A stretch of DNA of 41,570 nt from Acidobacteriota bacterium (lineage in GTDB: Bacteria > Acidobacteriota > Terriglobia > Terriglobales > Acidobacteriaceae), in NCBI GenBank assembly GCA_021818585.1, contig JAKATU010000025.1, positions 1 to 41,570 of the forward strand, read 5' to 3'. This document shows positions 1 through 7,769 of this stretch, in pieces. The first letter of the stretch is position 1. Each line of letters begins with the position of its first letter. The position numbers and the translations under genes were made by a program. The notes under the pieces are model-generated. The model was not told the origin of the DNA, did no database searches, and was given only the letters and a program-made list of their open reading frames with translations.

Positions 1-248
1 CGGAGTGCGCGAAAGAATCGAGGCGGCAGGAGCCCAACTGCTTTACCTGCCGCCGTACTCGCCGGACTTGAACCCGATCGAAAAGGCCTGGGCCAAGCTC
101 AAGCAACTGCTCCGCGCCGCCAAAGCGAGGACCAAAGAAGCCCTCGATCAGGCCATCACTCAGGTACTGCCGCTACTCACCGCCGAAGACGCCAAAGCTT
201 GGTTCAGGCTCCCATTTCATGCTCTACAGAAATAGGAGACATGCTCTA
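1..248 (+). mobile_element. Right end of an IS630-family insertion sequence (partial)
   Basis: The window opens inside a transposase gene of the IS630/Tc1-mariner superfamily. Its stop codon is at 235, and a TA dinucleotide at 247-248 is the likely element boundary, because IS630 elements insert at and duplicate TA. Directly after 248 the reading frame becomes a polysaccharide flippase missing its N-terminus, which fixes the junction to within a few bases. The left end lies outside the window, so I cannot compare the inverted repeats. Confidence 0.75.
2..235 (+). CDS. IS630-family transposase, C-terminal part
   Basis: This is the C-terminal roughly 77 codons of a DDE transposase that begins before the window. 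It carries the family signature LPPYSPDLNPIEKAWAKLK, in which the Glu after NPI is the third catalytic acidic residue of the DDE triad. The tail (KARTKEALDQAI, then LLTAEDAKAWF) is the usual helical end of IS630 transposases, so the protein appears intact at its 3' end. The GTG at position 5 is only an internal codon, because the frame is open through the left edge. The stop lies 13 bases before the inferred IS end. Whether the full gene is intact cannot be seen here. Confidence 0.88.
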   Translation, partial: GVRERIEAAGAQLLYLPPYSPDLNPIEKAWAKLKQLLRAAKARTKEALDQAITQVLPLLTAEDAKAWFRLPFHALQK

Positions 249-1292
249 GGTGGAACATTCAGCGGAGCATTGCAGGCTCGAGAAAAGTTCGGCATCTTCA
301 ACCTGATTCGCATCTTCAACGTCACCACCACACAGTTGGTCCCCCTTGCCGTGGCCTATTTCCATGGTCCTCAGCTGAATTGGCTGATCCCCGCGGTCAT
401 CCTCTCCCGCATGATTGGGCTACTCCCATCCATGTTCGCCGTCGTGGCTTTCCTGCCCATCCGTGGACGCGCCGGCTTCGATCGCTCTCTTCTCAAAGGG
501 CTCTTTTCCTACGGTGGCTGGATCACAATTACCAACATCCTGGCGCCATTGCTGCAAACCCTTGATCGCATGATCATTGGGAGCCTGCTCGGTGCCGAGG
601 ATGTTGCGTTTTATACGGTTCCCTATAACCTGGCGGCACGCGTCTCTGCTCTCCCGGCCGCATTGGAAAACAGTATCTTTCCCAGGCTGTCTCGGGAAAC
701 GCATGAGGATAGCGTCAAGCTCGCCTCCAATGCCGTGCTGGCCACAACTGCTATCGTGACCCCAATGGTTGTCCTCGGACTCGCAACCCTTCCCATCTTC
801 ATGCGCTATTGGCTGGGGCCCAGTTTCGCACATCATTCCTCAACAGTGGGAATCATCCTGCTCGTAGGATTCTGGATTAACGGTCTCGCTTATGTGCCTT
901 TTGGGCATTTGAGGGCCAGGGGGCGACCGGATATCATCGCAAAATTCCATGCGGTTGAGGCCTTACCCTATATCGCGGCCCTCTGGGTCGGCATGCATTA
1001 CTTCGGGCTCATTGCTGCCGCTGGAGCTTGGACCCTTCGAATCACCTTCGATACGATCCTGATTTTTGCCATCGCTTCCACAAGCCAGGTGCGGCGCAAG
1101 CTTTTTCCAGGCATTCTCATCGTCATCGCAGCGGCATTCCTCAGCCCACGCAACATCATTTCCGCCAGAAGCTTGCTCGAGTGCGGAATCATTACTATGA
1201 GCGTTCTCTGGTCGTGGCAACTCAGCCCCGAGGTCCAGTCCATGGTGCGCCGCAGATTCGTAAGGGAACCTGACCCAACGGCTGTAGGATGA
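249..1292 (+). pseudogene. Oligosaccharide flippase (Wzx-like), N-terminally truncated by the IS630 insertion
   Basis: The protein is about 347 residues of a multi-pass MATE/MOP-superfamily polysaccharide exporter, resembling Wzx flippases that move lipid-linked oligosaccharides across the inner membrane. It begins abruptly at GTFSGALQAREKFG, a region normally found about 100-150 residues into these 420-500 residue proteins. Hydrophobic segments recur along the chain (for example around TTTQLVPLAVAYF, TAIVTPMVVLGLA and VGIILLVGFWINGLAYVPF), with the loop motif LDRMIIGSLLGAEDVAFYTVPYNL typical of the family. A start codon at 219 (ATG, overlapping the transposase end) reads through the IS border in frame and could give a 357-residue hybrid starting MLYRNRRHAL, but the missing helices make function unlikely. 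It overlaps the next gene by 4 bases (ATGA), so both belonged to one surface-polysaccharide operon. Confidence 0.82.
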
Positions 1293-2344
1293 AATTACAA
1301 ATGCACAACTTCAGCCATGCAGACACGATGCCCCTAATTTCCATCGCCATGGCCACCTACAACGGGGAAAGATTCATCCGCGAGCAATTGGACAGCATCG
1401 CCCGGCAATCCCTCCTGCCGATGGAACTTGTCATCACGGACGATAACTCCACCGACCGGACGATGGATATTGTCGACGAATTCTCTCGCAGCGCGCCGTT
1501 TCCTGTCCGTGCTGTCCGCAATCCAACCCGGCTCGGCTACGCAGAGAACTTTCTCAAAGCCGCCTCACTCTGCGCAGGAGACATCATCGCATTTTGCGAT
1601 CAGGATGACATCTGGTTCGAAAACAAACTCGGCCTCTGCTCCGCCTGCTTCTCTGACAACACCATCGGCCTCGTTCTCCACTCCGCCCACACATTCACAC
1701 AAGAGGGTATTCGAGGTCACAAACTTCCCAATCTCCCGCGCAATCAAGTCCTCGACCCCTGCAAGCGCGATCCTTTCCGGTGCCCGCCCGGCTTCGCCAT
1801 GCTCTTCAGAAAGGATCTGCTCCGTCTCACCGACAATACGCATCGACCCTGGTGTGTTCAGGCTCACGATCAATGGCGCTGGTTTCTCGCAACCTGCACG
1901 GGGCAAATCGCGCTCGTAGCAGAGAGCCTTGCCCTTTATCGTCAGCATTCTGCGAATACCTGCGGTGCCCCGGATCCAAACCAACGATTTCCGACTCTGA
2001 ACCACGACGCGACATCCGAAGACTACATCTCCATCGCCGAGTCAGAGCTGGACTGTTCCCGGATACTCACAGCCGCCGCGGAAAAACACCCCGCACGCGC
2101 AGAATGGATGAAACAATCCGCCCGGAAAATTGCGCGCAGATCCAGGCTCCACCTCATCCGAAGCCGAATTTACGCGCCCCAGTCTTCGCTGCCAGTCCGG
2201 GCAGCTACCGTCGCCAGCATCGCGCTACTGGGCGGATATATTCCCGATCCCGCAAAGATGAATCTTGGCATCCAGGCAGCCCTCAAGGATATTTTCATTG
2301 GATTGCTGAGATCCCAACGGCGCAAGTCTCAAAAAGCGCTTTGA
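1289..2344 (+). CDS. Family 2 glycosyltransferase (rhamnosyltransferase-like)
   Basis: This is a 351-residue GT-A fold glycosyltransferase that would transfer a nucleotide-activated sugar onto a growing polysaccharide at the cytoplasmic membrane face. The GT2 hallmarks are clear: ISIAMATYNGERFIREQLDSI near residues 17-37, VITDDNSTDRT around 49-58, and the metal-binding motif CDQDD at about residues 103-107. A C-terminal region rich in Arg and hydrophobic residues (RSRLHLIRSRIY, VRAATVASIALLGGYI) resembles the tail of rhamnosyltransferase-type enzymes. The start overlaps the upstream flippase stop by four bases, suggesting translational coupling; an internal ATG at 1328 (MPLISIAM) is the alternative start. 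The acceptor sugar cannot be told from sequence. With the flippase cut by an IS, its transcription may now depend on a promoter at the IS end. Confidence 0.9.
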   Translation: MKLQMHNFSHADTMPLISIAMATYNGERFIREQLDSIARQSLLPMELVITDDNSTDRTMDIVDEFSRSAPFPVRAVRNPTRLGYAENFLKAASLCAGDIIAFCDQDDIWFENKLGLCSACFSDNTIGLVLHSAHTFTQEGIRGHKLPNLPRNQVLDPCKRDPFRCPPGFAMLFRKDLLRLTDNTHRPWCVQAHDQWRWFLATCTGQIALVAESLALYRQHSANTCGAPDPNQRFPTLNHDATSEDYISIAESELDCSRILTAAAEKHPARAEWMKQSARKIARRSRLHLIRSRIYAPQSSLPVRAATVASIALLGGYIPDPAKMNLGIQAALKDIFIGLLRSQRRKSQKAL

Positions 2345-2362
2345 GCCTTCTCTCCCGAAGGC
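2345..2362. other. Short hairpin after the glycosyltransferase gene
   Basis: There is a perfect 6-bp inverted repeat, GCCTTC / GAAGGC, with a 6-base loop directly after the stop codon at 2344. It has no T-run on either side, so it is at best a weak or Rho-assisted end for the polysaccharide operon facing the convergent methyltransferase gene. Confidence 0.3.
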
Positions 2363-2452
2363 CGCGGACTCGCACTTCAAATGATGGCGTGAGGCGCTGG
2401 CAAGTCCCTCAACCCAAATCGCCCGACGTGGGAAACGCCCCCAATTTCGCTT

Positions 2453-3136
2453 TTACATAAAAAGGATGCCGAGGCCATAATACCCGTTCGAGTCGACCAC
2501 ATATTCCTCATACCGGCAGCCGCACTTGATCGAGTCCCAAAGCTCCTTCACTTGCGTGTCGTCGTAATTCCCGGCAATGTCGTGAAAGACCACCATGCCG
2601 CCCGGTCGCACCAGAGGGGAATACTGCTCCCAATCCTGCTTGACGCCCTCATAGGTGTGGTCCCCGTCGATAAAGAGAAGATCGATCGGCTCGCCGCCAA
2701 ACAGCCTTACCGCCTTCGCCCGGGTCCGTGGATCATGAGAATTTTCGCGCAGCAGATGAAGCTTCTGAGTGCTTCTTGTAAAGCGGCGGTATACGATTCC
2801 CCGCTCGCTCGGGTACCCACCGCCAAACTTGCCACCGGGTAAATCGATGCTCACAATCGTCGCACCCGCGTCGGCTAGGCGCGTCCACAAGAACAGCGTG
2901 CCTCCATTGGCAGTTCCGATTTCCAGCACCGTGCGCGGCCTCAGTTGCCGCACCTGTGCCGCCAGCGAGGCGAGCTCTTCCGCAATCTGTAGCGGCCTTA
3001 TGCTGCCGCGGGAATACTCAAACACCCGTTCAACAAGCTCCGCCGGGCGATCCAGGCACAAATCCGTCTCTCTCTTCAGATGCCCAAGACCCGCGTGCAT
3101 CCAGACAAACCTCGCTGCACGACGCAGACCATTCAT
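2453..3136 (-). CDS. Class I SAM-dependent methyltransferase / cephalosporin hydroxylase (CmcI)-like protein
   Basis: This is a Rossmann-fold protein of about 228 residues. Motif I reads TVLEIGTANGGTLFLWTRLA, followed by the acidic strand end VSIDLPGG and the later LLFIDGDHTYEGVKQDWEQY with VRPGGMVVFHDI. This combination is typical of the Methyltransf_24 / CmcI-like group, often found in polysaccharide or secondary-metabolite loci. The substrate cannot be assigned. Start choice: an ATG at 3136 (MNGLRRAAR) or a TTG at 3145 sits behind a GGAGGAG sequence, and a promoter-like pair lies at 3171-3198. An upstream TTG at 3226 would start inside or before that promoter and is less likely. The gene is convergent with the glycosyltransferase, with a gap of about 108 bases. 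Confidence 0.78.
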   Translation of the reverse strand: MNGLRRAARFVWMHAGLGHLKRETDLCLDRPAELVERVFEYSRGSIRPLQIAEELASLAAQVRQLRPRTVLEIGTANGGTLFLWTRLADAGATIVSIDLPGGKFGGGYPSERGIVYRRFTRSTQKLHLLRENSHDPRTRAKAVRLFGGEPIDLLFIDGDHTYEGVKQDWEQYSPLVRPGGMVVFHDIAGNYDDTQVKELWDSIKCGCRYEEYVVDSNGYYGLGILFM

Positions 3137-3170
3137 CAATCGCAAGCCGCTCTCCTCCAGTCCACCATAA

Positions 3171-3198
3171 ATTACACTACATGGTCGAACCTGTTCAA
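3171..3198 (-). promoter_or_regulatory. Candidate sigma-70 promoter for the methyltransferase-like gene
   Basis: On the minus strand a -35 box TTGAAC (3198-3193) is separated by 16 bases from a -10 box TGTAAT (3176-3171). A GGAGGAG ribosome-binding site follows about 15-25 bases downstream, ahead of the start at 3145/3136. The arrangement is good, but it is a consensus match only. Confidence 0.45.
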
Positions 3199-3334
3199 CA
3201 ATTCGATGCCGCCGCACTGCTTCCAATGCGATTCACTGCCGCGGCTCCATGCAGGTTCAGCCTTTTAGATTCCGCCGGGAACCGACGCCTTTTAGCTTTG
3301 CGAAGAGATGAAACTGCTCCCGCTGTAATCTCTG

Positions 3335-3583
3335 CTAGCCCTTTTTCGTCACCAGCCGGATCACCAGCGTCAGCACTACCGCGCCAAACACCGCCACAAT
3401 GATCGTGTAGATCATCCCGCCAGACCCGGCAAAACCCAGCAGGCGCATAATAAATCCGCCGATAAACGCGCCCACAATGCCCACCACAATGTCCATCAGC
3501 GCGCCGTAGCCGCTGCCCTTCATGATCTTGCCCGTAATCCAGCCTGCGATCAGGCCCACAATAATCCACCAGATCAGAAACAT
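3335..3583 (-). CDS. GlsB/YeaQ/YmgE-family stress-associated membrane protein
   Basis: This small 82-residue protein has three hydrophobic helices and the family pattern WWIIVGLIAGWITGKIMKGSGYG, then DIVVGIVGAFIGGFI, and a final helix ending in RLVTKKG. It is the full length of the transglycosylase-associated (Transgly_assoc) family, whose members sit in the inner membrane and are induced by envelope or general stress; the molecular function is not established. The start is well supported: AGGAG lies at 3596-3592, 8 bases before ATG 3583. It stands alone between the methyltransferase-like gene and the hydratase gene, so it is probably monocistronic. Confidence 0.9.
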   Translation of the reverse strand: MFLIWWIIVGLIAGWITGKIMKGSGYGALMDIVVGIVGAFIGGFIMRLLGFAGSGGMIYTIIVAVFGAVVLTLVIRLVTKKG

Positions 3584-3709
3584 ACCTTGCTCTCCTGTGC
3601 CGCGGAATCAATAACTGAATCAGTTACAAATAAGGGATACCCCGGGCTGCACACAAAAGCACGCCCAGGCAGACAGGCTGCCATGCAGGACGTCAACCAG
3701 TTGGATGGC

Positions 3710-3729
3710 AAAAAAGCGCCTCGCGCGCT
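3710..3729 (-). terminator. Rho-independent terminator after the enoyl-CoA hydratase gene
   Basis: On the minus strand the stem AGCGC / GCGCT (3729-3725 with 3719-3715), with a 5-base loop, is followed by a run of T residues (complement of 3710-3715). It lies about 45 bases downstream of the hydratase stop and would end the leucine-type catabolic operon. Confidence 0.65.
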
Positions 3730-3774
3730 GCTTCTGCCCCCAAAATATCTCGTTTATGCAGGAATACCCGCTAC

Positions 3775-4575
3775 TTAGTCCTCGATCTTCAACGAGGGCC
3801 ACTTTGGCGCGCGCTTCTCCAGAAACGCACGAATCCCCTCGCGAAAATCCTCCGTCAGCCGTGCTTCCGCATTCGCCTGGATCGCCGTCTCCATCTCCGC
3901 ATCCAGCGCCGCCCCCGCATTCGCGCTCAGCAGCCGCTTGGTCGCCGCCAGCGCCTCGGGACTATTCTCCAGTAGTTCCACCGCCAGCCGCTCCGCCGCG
4001 CCGGCCAGATCCTCCGCTTCTACCACCCGGTTCACGAGTCCCATCGCATGCGCCTCTGGGGCTTCGAAAATGCGCCCCGTCAGTAACAGATCGCGCGCCT
4101 GCTTCTCTCCCACCTGCGCAAGCAAAAACGTCGAAACAATCGCCGGAATAAACCCGATCCGCACCTCCGTATACCCAAACCTGGCTCGTGGCGCCGCAAG
4201 CGTAAAGTCGCAAAGCGTCGCAATCCCGCACCCGCCTGCAATTGCCGCGCCGTTCACCGCCGCTATCGTCGGCCGCTGGCAGTCGTATAGCGCTCGAAAC
4301 AGCCCTGCAATCCGCTCGGAATCCTCACGGTGCTCCGCCGCACTACGGTTCTCCAGACTCTCCAGATGATCCAGATCCAGCCCCGCGCAAAATGCCGACC
4401 CGGCGCCCGTCAGAACCACCACCCCGCAGCGCGCGTCCTCGCCCGCTGCAGCCAGCACTGCCGTCAGTTCATCTATCATCTGCGGACTCAGCGCATTCCG
4501 TTTCTCGGGCCGGTTCAGCGTCACCCGCAAAATCCCCTTCTGCAGGCTCGTCTCAAGCGTCGTGTACATTCCCAT
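3775..4575 (-). CDS. Enoyl-CoA hydratase/isomerase (candidate methylglutaconyl-CoA hydratase)
   Basis: This is a crotonase-fold enzyme of about 266 residues. The N-terminal LRVTLNRPEKRNALSPQMIDEL and the first oxyanion-hole stretch VVVLTGAGSAFCAGLDLDHLES are typical, as is the second oxyanion segment AAVNGAAIAGGCGIATLCDFTLAAPRARFGYTEVRIGFIPA. The Glu in FGYTEVRIGFIP is placed like the catalytic acid of the family. Next to HMG-CoA lyase and an acyl-CoA carboxylase subunit, its most likely job is hydration of 3-methylglutaconyl-CoA to HMG-CoA in leucine breakdown, but this is from context. The start at 4575 has an AGGAG at 4585-4581, five bases upstream; a TTG at 4590 would place that site inside the gene. 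It is the last gene of the operon. Confidence 0.88.
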   Translation of the reverse strand: MGMYTTLETSLQKGILRVTLNRPEKRNALSPQMIDELTAVLAAAGEDARCGVVVLTGAGSAFCAGLDLDHLESLENRSAAEHREDSERIAGLFRALYDCQRPTIAAVNGAAIAGGCGIATLCDFTLAAPRARFGYTEVRIGFIPAIVSTFLLAQVGEKQARDLLLTGRIFEAPEAHAMGLVNRVVEAEDLAGAAERLAVELLENSPEALAATKRLLSANAGAALDAEMETAIQANAEARLTEDFREGIRAFLEKRAPKWPSLKIED

Positions 4576-4597
4576 CGCTGCTCCTTGCAAAACTCTT

Positions 4598-5485
4598 TTA
4601 CTGACGCGTCAGCCCAAACTTTTCTTCTATGGCCCGCGTCGCCGCAATCGGCGAATCCAGAGGCTCCAGCCTCGGCAACCCAGCGCCCAGCCGCCGCAAT
4701 TCTTCCAGCGCAACCTCGGTCGCCACATTCCCCACCAAAGAGTCCTGTGCAAACGGACACCCGCCCAAACCGCCAATCGCCGTGTCAAACCTCCGGCAGC
4801 CGGCCTGGAATCCCGCCGCAATCTTCGCCGCGCTCTCCTGCGGCCGCGCATGCAGATGCAGACCCAGTTCCACGTCATCCGGTAACGCGCTCAGTGCAGT
4901 GTGCGTCACCTCATGCACCTCCTCCGGCGTCGCCAGCCCAACCGTGTCCGCCAGCGAAATCTGCTTCACCCCGCTGTCTGCCAGCAAATCGCAGGCCGCG
5001 GCCACTTCCTCCGTATCCCACGCATCGCCGTAAGGATTTCCAAACGCCATCGAAATGTACACCACGAAATCCAGCCCCGCCTTGTAGGCCGCCTCGCCAA
5101 TCTGTTCCAGCGCCTCCACTGCTTCTTCCGATGACTGGTTCTGGTTCCGCCGCAGGAATCCAGGCGAAATCGAATATGGATATCCCACCGTGGCCACCGC
5201 CTGCGTCGCAATCGCACGCTCCGCACCCTTGGCGTTCACCACAATGCCAATAATCTCCACATCATCCGGCGGATCCAGAAATTCCAGAACCTGTTCGGCA
5301 TCGGCCATCTGCGGCACCACCTTCGGCGACACGAAGGAAACGGCGTCAATGTGCCGAAAGCCCGCCGCCACCAGCATGCGCAGGTAATCCGCCTTCACCT
5401 CTGCGGAAATCGTCTTCGGCAGCCCCTGCCACGCATCGCGGGGACACTCAATCAGTTTTACGGCTTCTGTTTTGGAATCGGCCAC
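4598..5485 (-). CDS. mvaB: Hydroxymethylglutaryl-CoA lyase
   Basis: This 295-residue TIM-barrel lyase cleaves 3-hydroxy-3-methylglutaryl-CoA to acetyl-CoA and acetoacetate, the last step of leucine catabolism. The length fits the family. Visible marks are the N-terminal IECPRDAWQGL (the Arg-Asp of the active site), the metal-binding HLH at about residue 206 followed by ARPQ, and the C-terminal signature GGLGGCPFAQDSLVGN near 237-252, which carries the catalytic Cys and a metal-ligand Asn. The usual HxHD-type sequence after the His pair is altered to HAR, a mild divergence. The start is GTG at 5485. It lies 22 bases upstream of the hydratase gene and 31 bases downstream of a small membrane protein, so it is co-transcribed. 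Confidence 0.88.
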   Translation of the reverse strand: MADSKTEAVKLIECPRDAWQGLPKTISAEVKADYLRMLVAAGFRHIDAVSFVSPKVVPQMADAEQVLEFLDPPDDVEIIGIVVNAKGAERAIATQAVATVGYPYSISPGFLRRNQNQSSEEAVEALEQIGEAAYKAGLDFVVYISMAFGNPYGDAWDTEEVAAACDLLADSGVKQISLADTVGLATPEEVHEVTHTALSALPDDVELGLHLHARPQESAAKIAAGFQAGCRRFDTAIGGLGGCPFAQDSLVGNVATEVALEELRRLGAGLPRLEPLDSPIAATRAIEEKFGLTRQ

Positions 5486-5516
5486 ACCACAGCTTACGGC
5501 ATTTCATCGTGCCCGG

Positions 5517-5915
5517 CTATGCGCCCGTAAATATCGAAATCGCGATAAACAGAATCAGCGCGATCAAATGCATGCTGAACACGGTAAAAAACGCGCGCGA
5601 AATGCTGTTGCTCATGTAAAGCACCGCTCCCGCTATAAATCCATACAGCGGAAACTGGAAGAACATCAGCATCTGGCCAATCGCCACAGCCGCGCCGTAA
5701 CTGATGCCCACCGTCGGCGACTTCACCAGCGCCACCCACGGGTACAGCACAGCAAACTGCTCCTGCCCCATCAGAGCAAGCATTCCACCAATCCGAAGCG
5801 CCAGAAAGGTAAACACAACGCCCAGCACAATCGGCCATATCAGCGACACAATCGTCGGCTCATCGGCGGCTTTCCGCTGGCGCTGGTACGAAGATGTGGT
5901 TCGATTAGGGCTCAT
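5517..5915 (-). CDS. Four-helix integral membrane protein of unknown function
   Basis: This 132-residue protein has a polar, basic N-terminus (SSYQRQRKAADEP) and about four hydrophobic segments at roughly residues 22-45, 58-75, 80-102 and 106-130. The last segments read FFQFPLYGFIAGAVLY and FSMHLIALILFIAISIF. I do not recognise a family. It lies within the run of same-strand catabolic genes, 83 bases after the carboxylase subunit and 31 bases before HMG-CoA lyase, so it is probably in the operon. A transport or membrane-anchoring role for the pathway is possible but unsupported. The start ATG 5915 has no strong ribosome-binding site. Confidence 0.75.
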   Translation of the reverse strand: MSPNRTTSSYQRQRKAADEPTIVSLIWPIVLGVVFTFLALRIGGMLALMGQEQFAVLYPWVALVKSPTVGISYGAAVAIGQMLMFFQFPLYGFIAGAVLYMSNSISRAFFTVFSMHLIALILFIAISIFTGA

Positions 5916-5998
5916 GAGTACCTTTACCGCATTAGCATAGCGTCTTTCCTGCTATCTTCCCACTATCATTTGCTAACTTACGGAAAAAACTTAACCCC

Positions 5999-7708
5999 TT
6001 ACGTCTGCAGCAATCCGGGATGAAACACCTCCACTTCCGGATTGACCGCAACCGCCTCCAGAGACCCAATTAGCGCCTCGCGAGTCCGCGCCGGATCAAT
6101 CACCGCATCTACCCACAGCCGCGCCGCCGCATACCGGCAATCCGTCTGCTCGCCATAAGTCGCCTGGATGCTCTCCTTCAATTCCTTCTTCTCGTTCTCG
6201 CTCAGCTTCTTGCCGCCCCGCTCCAGTTGTCTGATCCGCAACTCCACCAGCGTATTCGCCGCCGAGGCTCCACTCATCACCGCGTAGCGCGCAGTCGGCC
6301 ACGCAAAAATAAACCGTGGATCATACGCCTTGCCGCACATAGCATAATTCCCAGCCCCAAACGACCCGCCAAGAATCACAGAGATCTTCGGCACCACCGA
6401 GTTGGAAACCGCCGTCACCATTTTCGCGCCCGACCGGATAATCCCGCTCCACTCCGCATCCCGCCCCACCATAAAGCCGTTCACGTCGTGCAGAAAAATC
6501 AACGGAATCAAATTCTGATTGCAGTCCATGATGAACCGCGCCGCCTTGTCCGCGCTCTCGGCGTAGATCACCCCACCAAACTCCATCCGCATCTCGCCCG
6601 TCTCGCTCACCTGCCGTTGTGGCTGCTTCTGGTTCGCCACAATGCCGACGGAGAACCCGCCAATCCGCGCATAACCGCATAGCAGCGTCCGCCCATACTC
6701 CGGTTTGTATTCTTCAAACTCGCTCCGGTCCACAATCCGGGCAATCACCTCATGCATGTCATACACGTTCGCCGCGGCCTGCGTCGGGTCCGGATCCAGC
6801 AGCCCGTACAACTCCTCGGCCGCATACTTCGGCTTGTCCCGGTCAACGTCAAATTCCACCCTGTCAAACGGGGCCTTACCCCGATGCCCCAGCCGCGACA
6901 CCAGCGACCGCATCCGCGCAATCGCCATGTGATCGTTCGGCTCCTTGAAGTCCACCGTCCCCGAAATAGCCGCGTGCATCTCCGCGCCGCCCAGCTCTTC
7001 TGCGGAATACTTCTGCCCAATCGCCGCCTGCACCAGCGCCGGCCCAGCCAGAAACAACCCGCTGCCCTCCGTCATGATCACGTGGTCCGTCATCACCGGC
7101 AAATACGCCCCGCCCGCCACGCACATCCCCATAATCGCCGTCAGTTGCGGAATCCCCCGCGCCGACATCACCGCGTTATTCCGAAACACTCGCCCAAAAT
7201 CATCCTGGTCCGGGAACACATCCTCCTGCAACGGCAAAAACACACCCGCCGAATCCACCAGGTACAACACCGGCAGATGATTCTCCATCGCAATGTGCTG
7301 CGCCCGCAGCACCTTCTTGCACGTCATCGGGAAAAACGCGCCCGCCTTCACCGTCGCGTCATTCGCAATCACCATGCACAACCGCCCGCTCACCCGGCCA
7401 ATGCCCGTCACCACGCCAGCCGCCGGAGCGCCACCCCACTCCTCGTACATGCCAAAGGCCGCAAACAGGCCCAGCTCAAACCACTCGCTGCCCGGGTCCA
7501 GCAGCAGCTCCAGCCGCTCCCGCGCCGTCAGCCGCTTGCGCCCATGCTGCGCGGCAATCGCCTTTTCGCCGCCGCCTTCGCGCAGTGCGGCCTCCTGCTG
7601 CCGAACCTGCCCGAGCAGCGCCAGCATCGCCTTTGCGTTCCGCTGCGCCCGCGGCGCGCTCTTATCCAATCGAGAAGTCAGTGTCGTATCCGCCGATGGT
7701 GTCGTCAT
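5999..7708 (-). CDS. Acyl-CoA carboxylase carboxyltransferase subunit (candidate methylcrotonyl-CoA carboxylase beta)
   Basis: This 569-residue biotin-dependent carboxyltransferase transfers CO2 from carboxybiotin to an acyl-CoA. The N-domain carries RKRLTARERLELLLDPGSEWFELGLFA and YLVDSAGVFLPLQEDVFPDQDDFGRVFRNNAVMSARG, with the oxyanion segment MGMCVAGGAYLPVM. The C-domain has PLIFLHDVNGFMVGRDAEWSG and GAGNYAMCGKAYDPRFIFAWPTARYAVMSG. The FPDQDDFGRVFRN and GAGNYAMCGKAY stretches resemble methylcrotonyl-CoA carboxylase beta more than propionyl-CoA carboxylase beta, and the adjacent lyase and hydratase agree. The protein is slightly longer than the roughly 535 usual residues because of an extended N-terminus. 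No biotin carboxylase/biotin carrier alpha subunit is visible in the window, so the partner must be encoded elsewhere. Confidence 0.88.
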   Translation of the reverse strand: MTTPSADTTLTSRLDKSAPRAQRNAKAMLALLGQVRQQEAALREGGGEKAIAAQHGRKRLTARERLELLLDPGSEWFELGLFAAFGMYEEWGGAPAAGVVTGIGRVSGRLCMVIANDATVKAGAFFPMTCKKVLRAQHIAMENHLPVLYLVDSAGVFLPLQEDVFPDQDDFGRVFRNNAVMSARGIPQLTAIMGMCVAGGAYLPVMTDHVIMTEGSGLFLAGPALVQAAIGQKYSAEELGGAEMHAAISGTVDFKEPNDHMAIARMRSLVSRLGHRGKAPFDRVEFDVDRDKPKYAAEELYGLLDPDPTQAAANVYDMHEVIARIVDRSEFEEYKPEYGRTLLCGYARIGGFSVGIVANQKQPQRQVSETGEMRMEFGGVIYAESADKAARFIMDCNQNLIPLIFLHDVNGFMVGRDAEWSGIIRSGAKMVTAVSNSVVPKISVILGGSFGAGNYAMCGKAYDPRFIFAWPTARYAVMSGASAANTLVELRIRQLERGGKKLSENEKKELKESIQATYGEQTDCRYAAARLWVDAVIDPARTREALIGSLEAVAVNPEVEVFHPGLLQT

Positions 7709-7769
7709 AAAAGAAACGCGTCAGAATACCACTTCCACACCACACCATGCTCGCAGCCATCCCGCTGCA

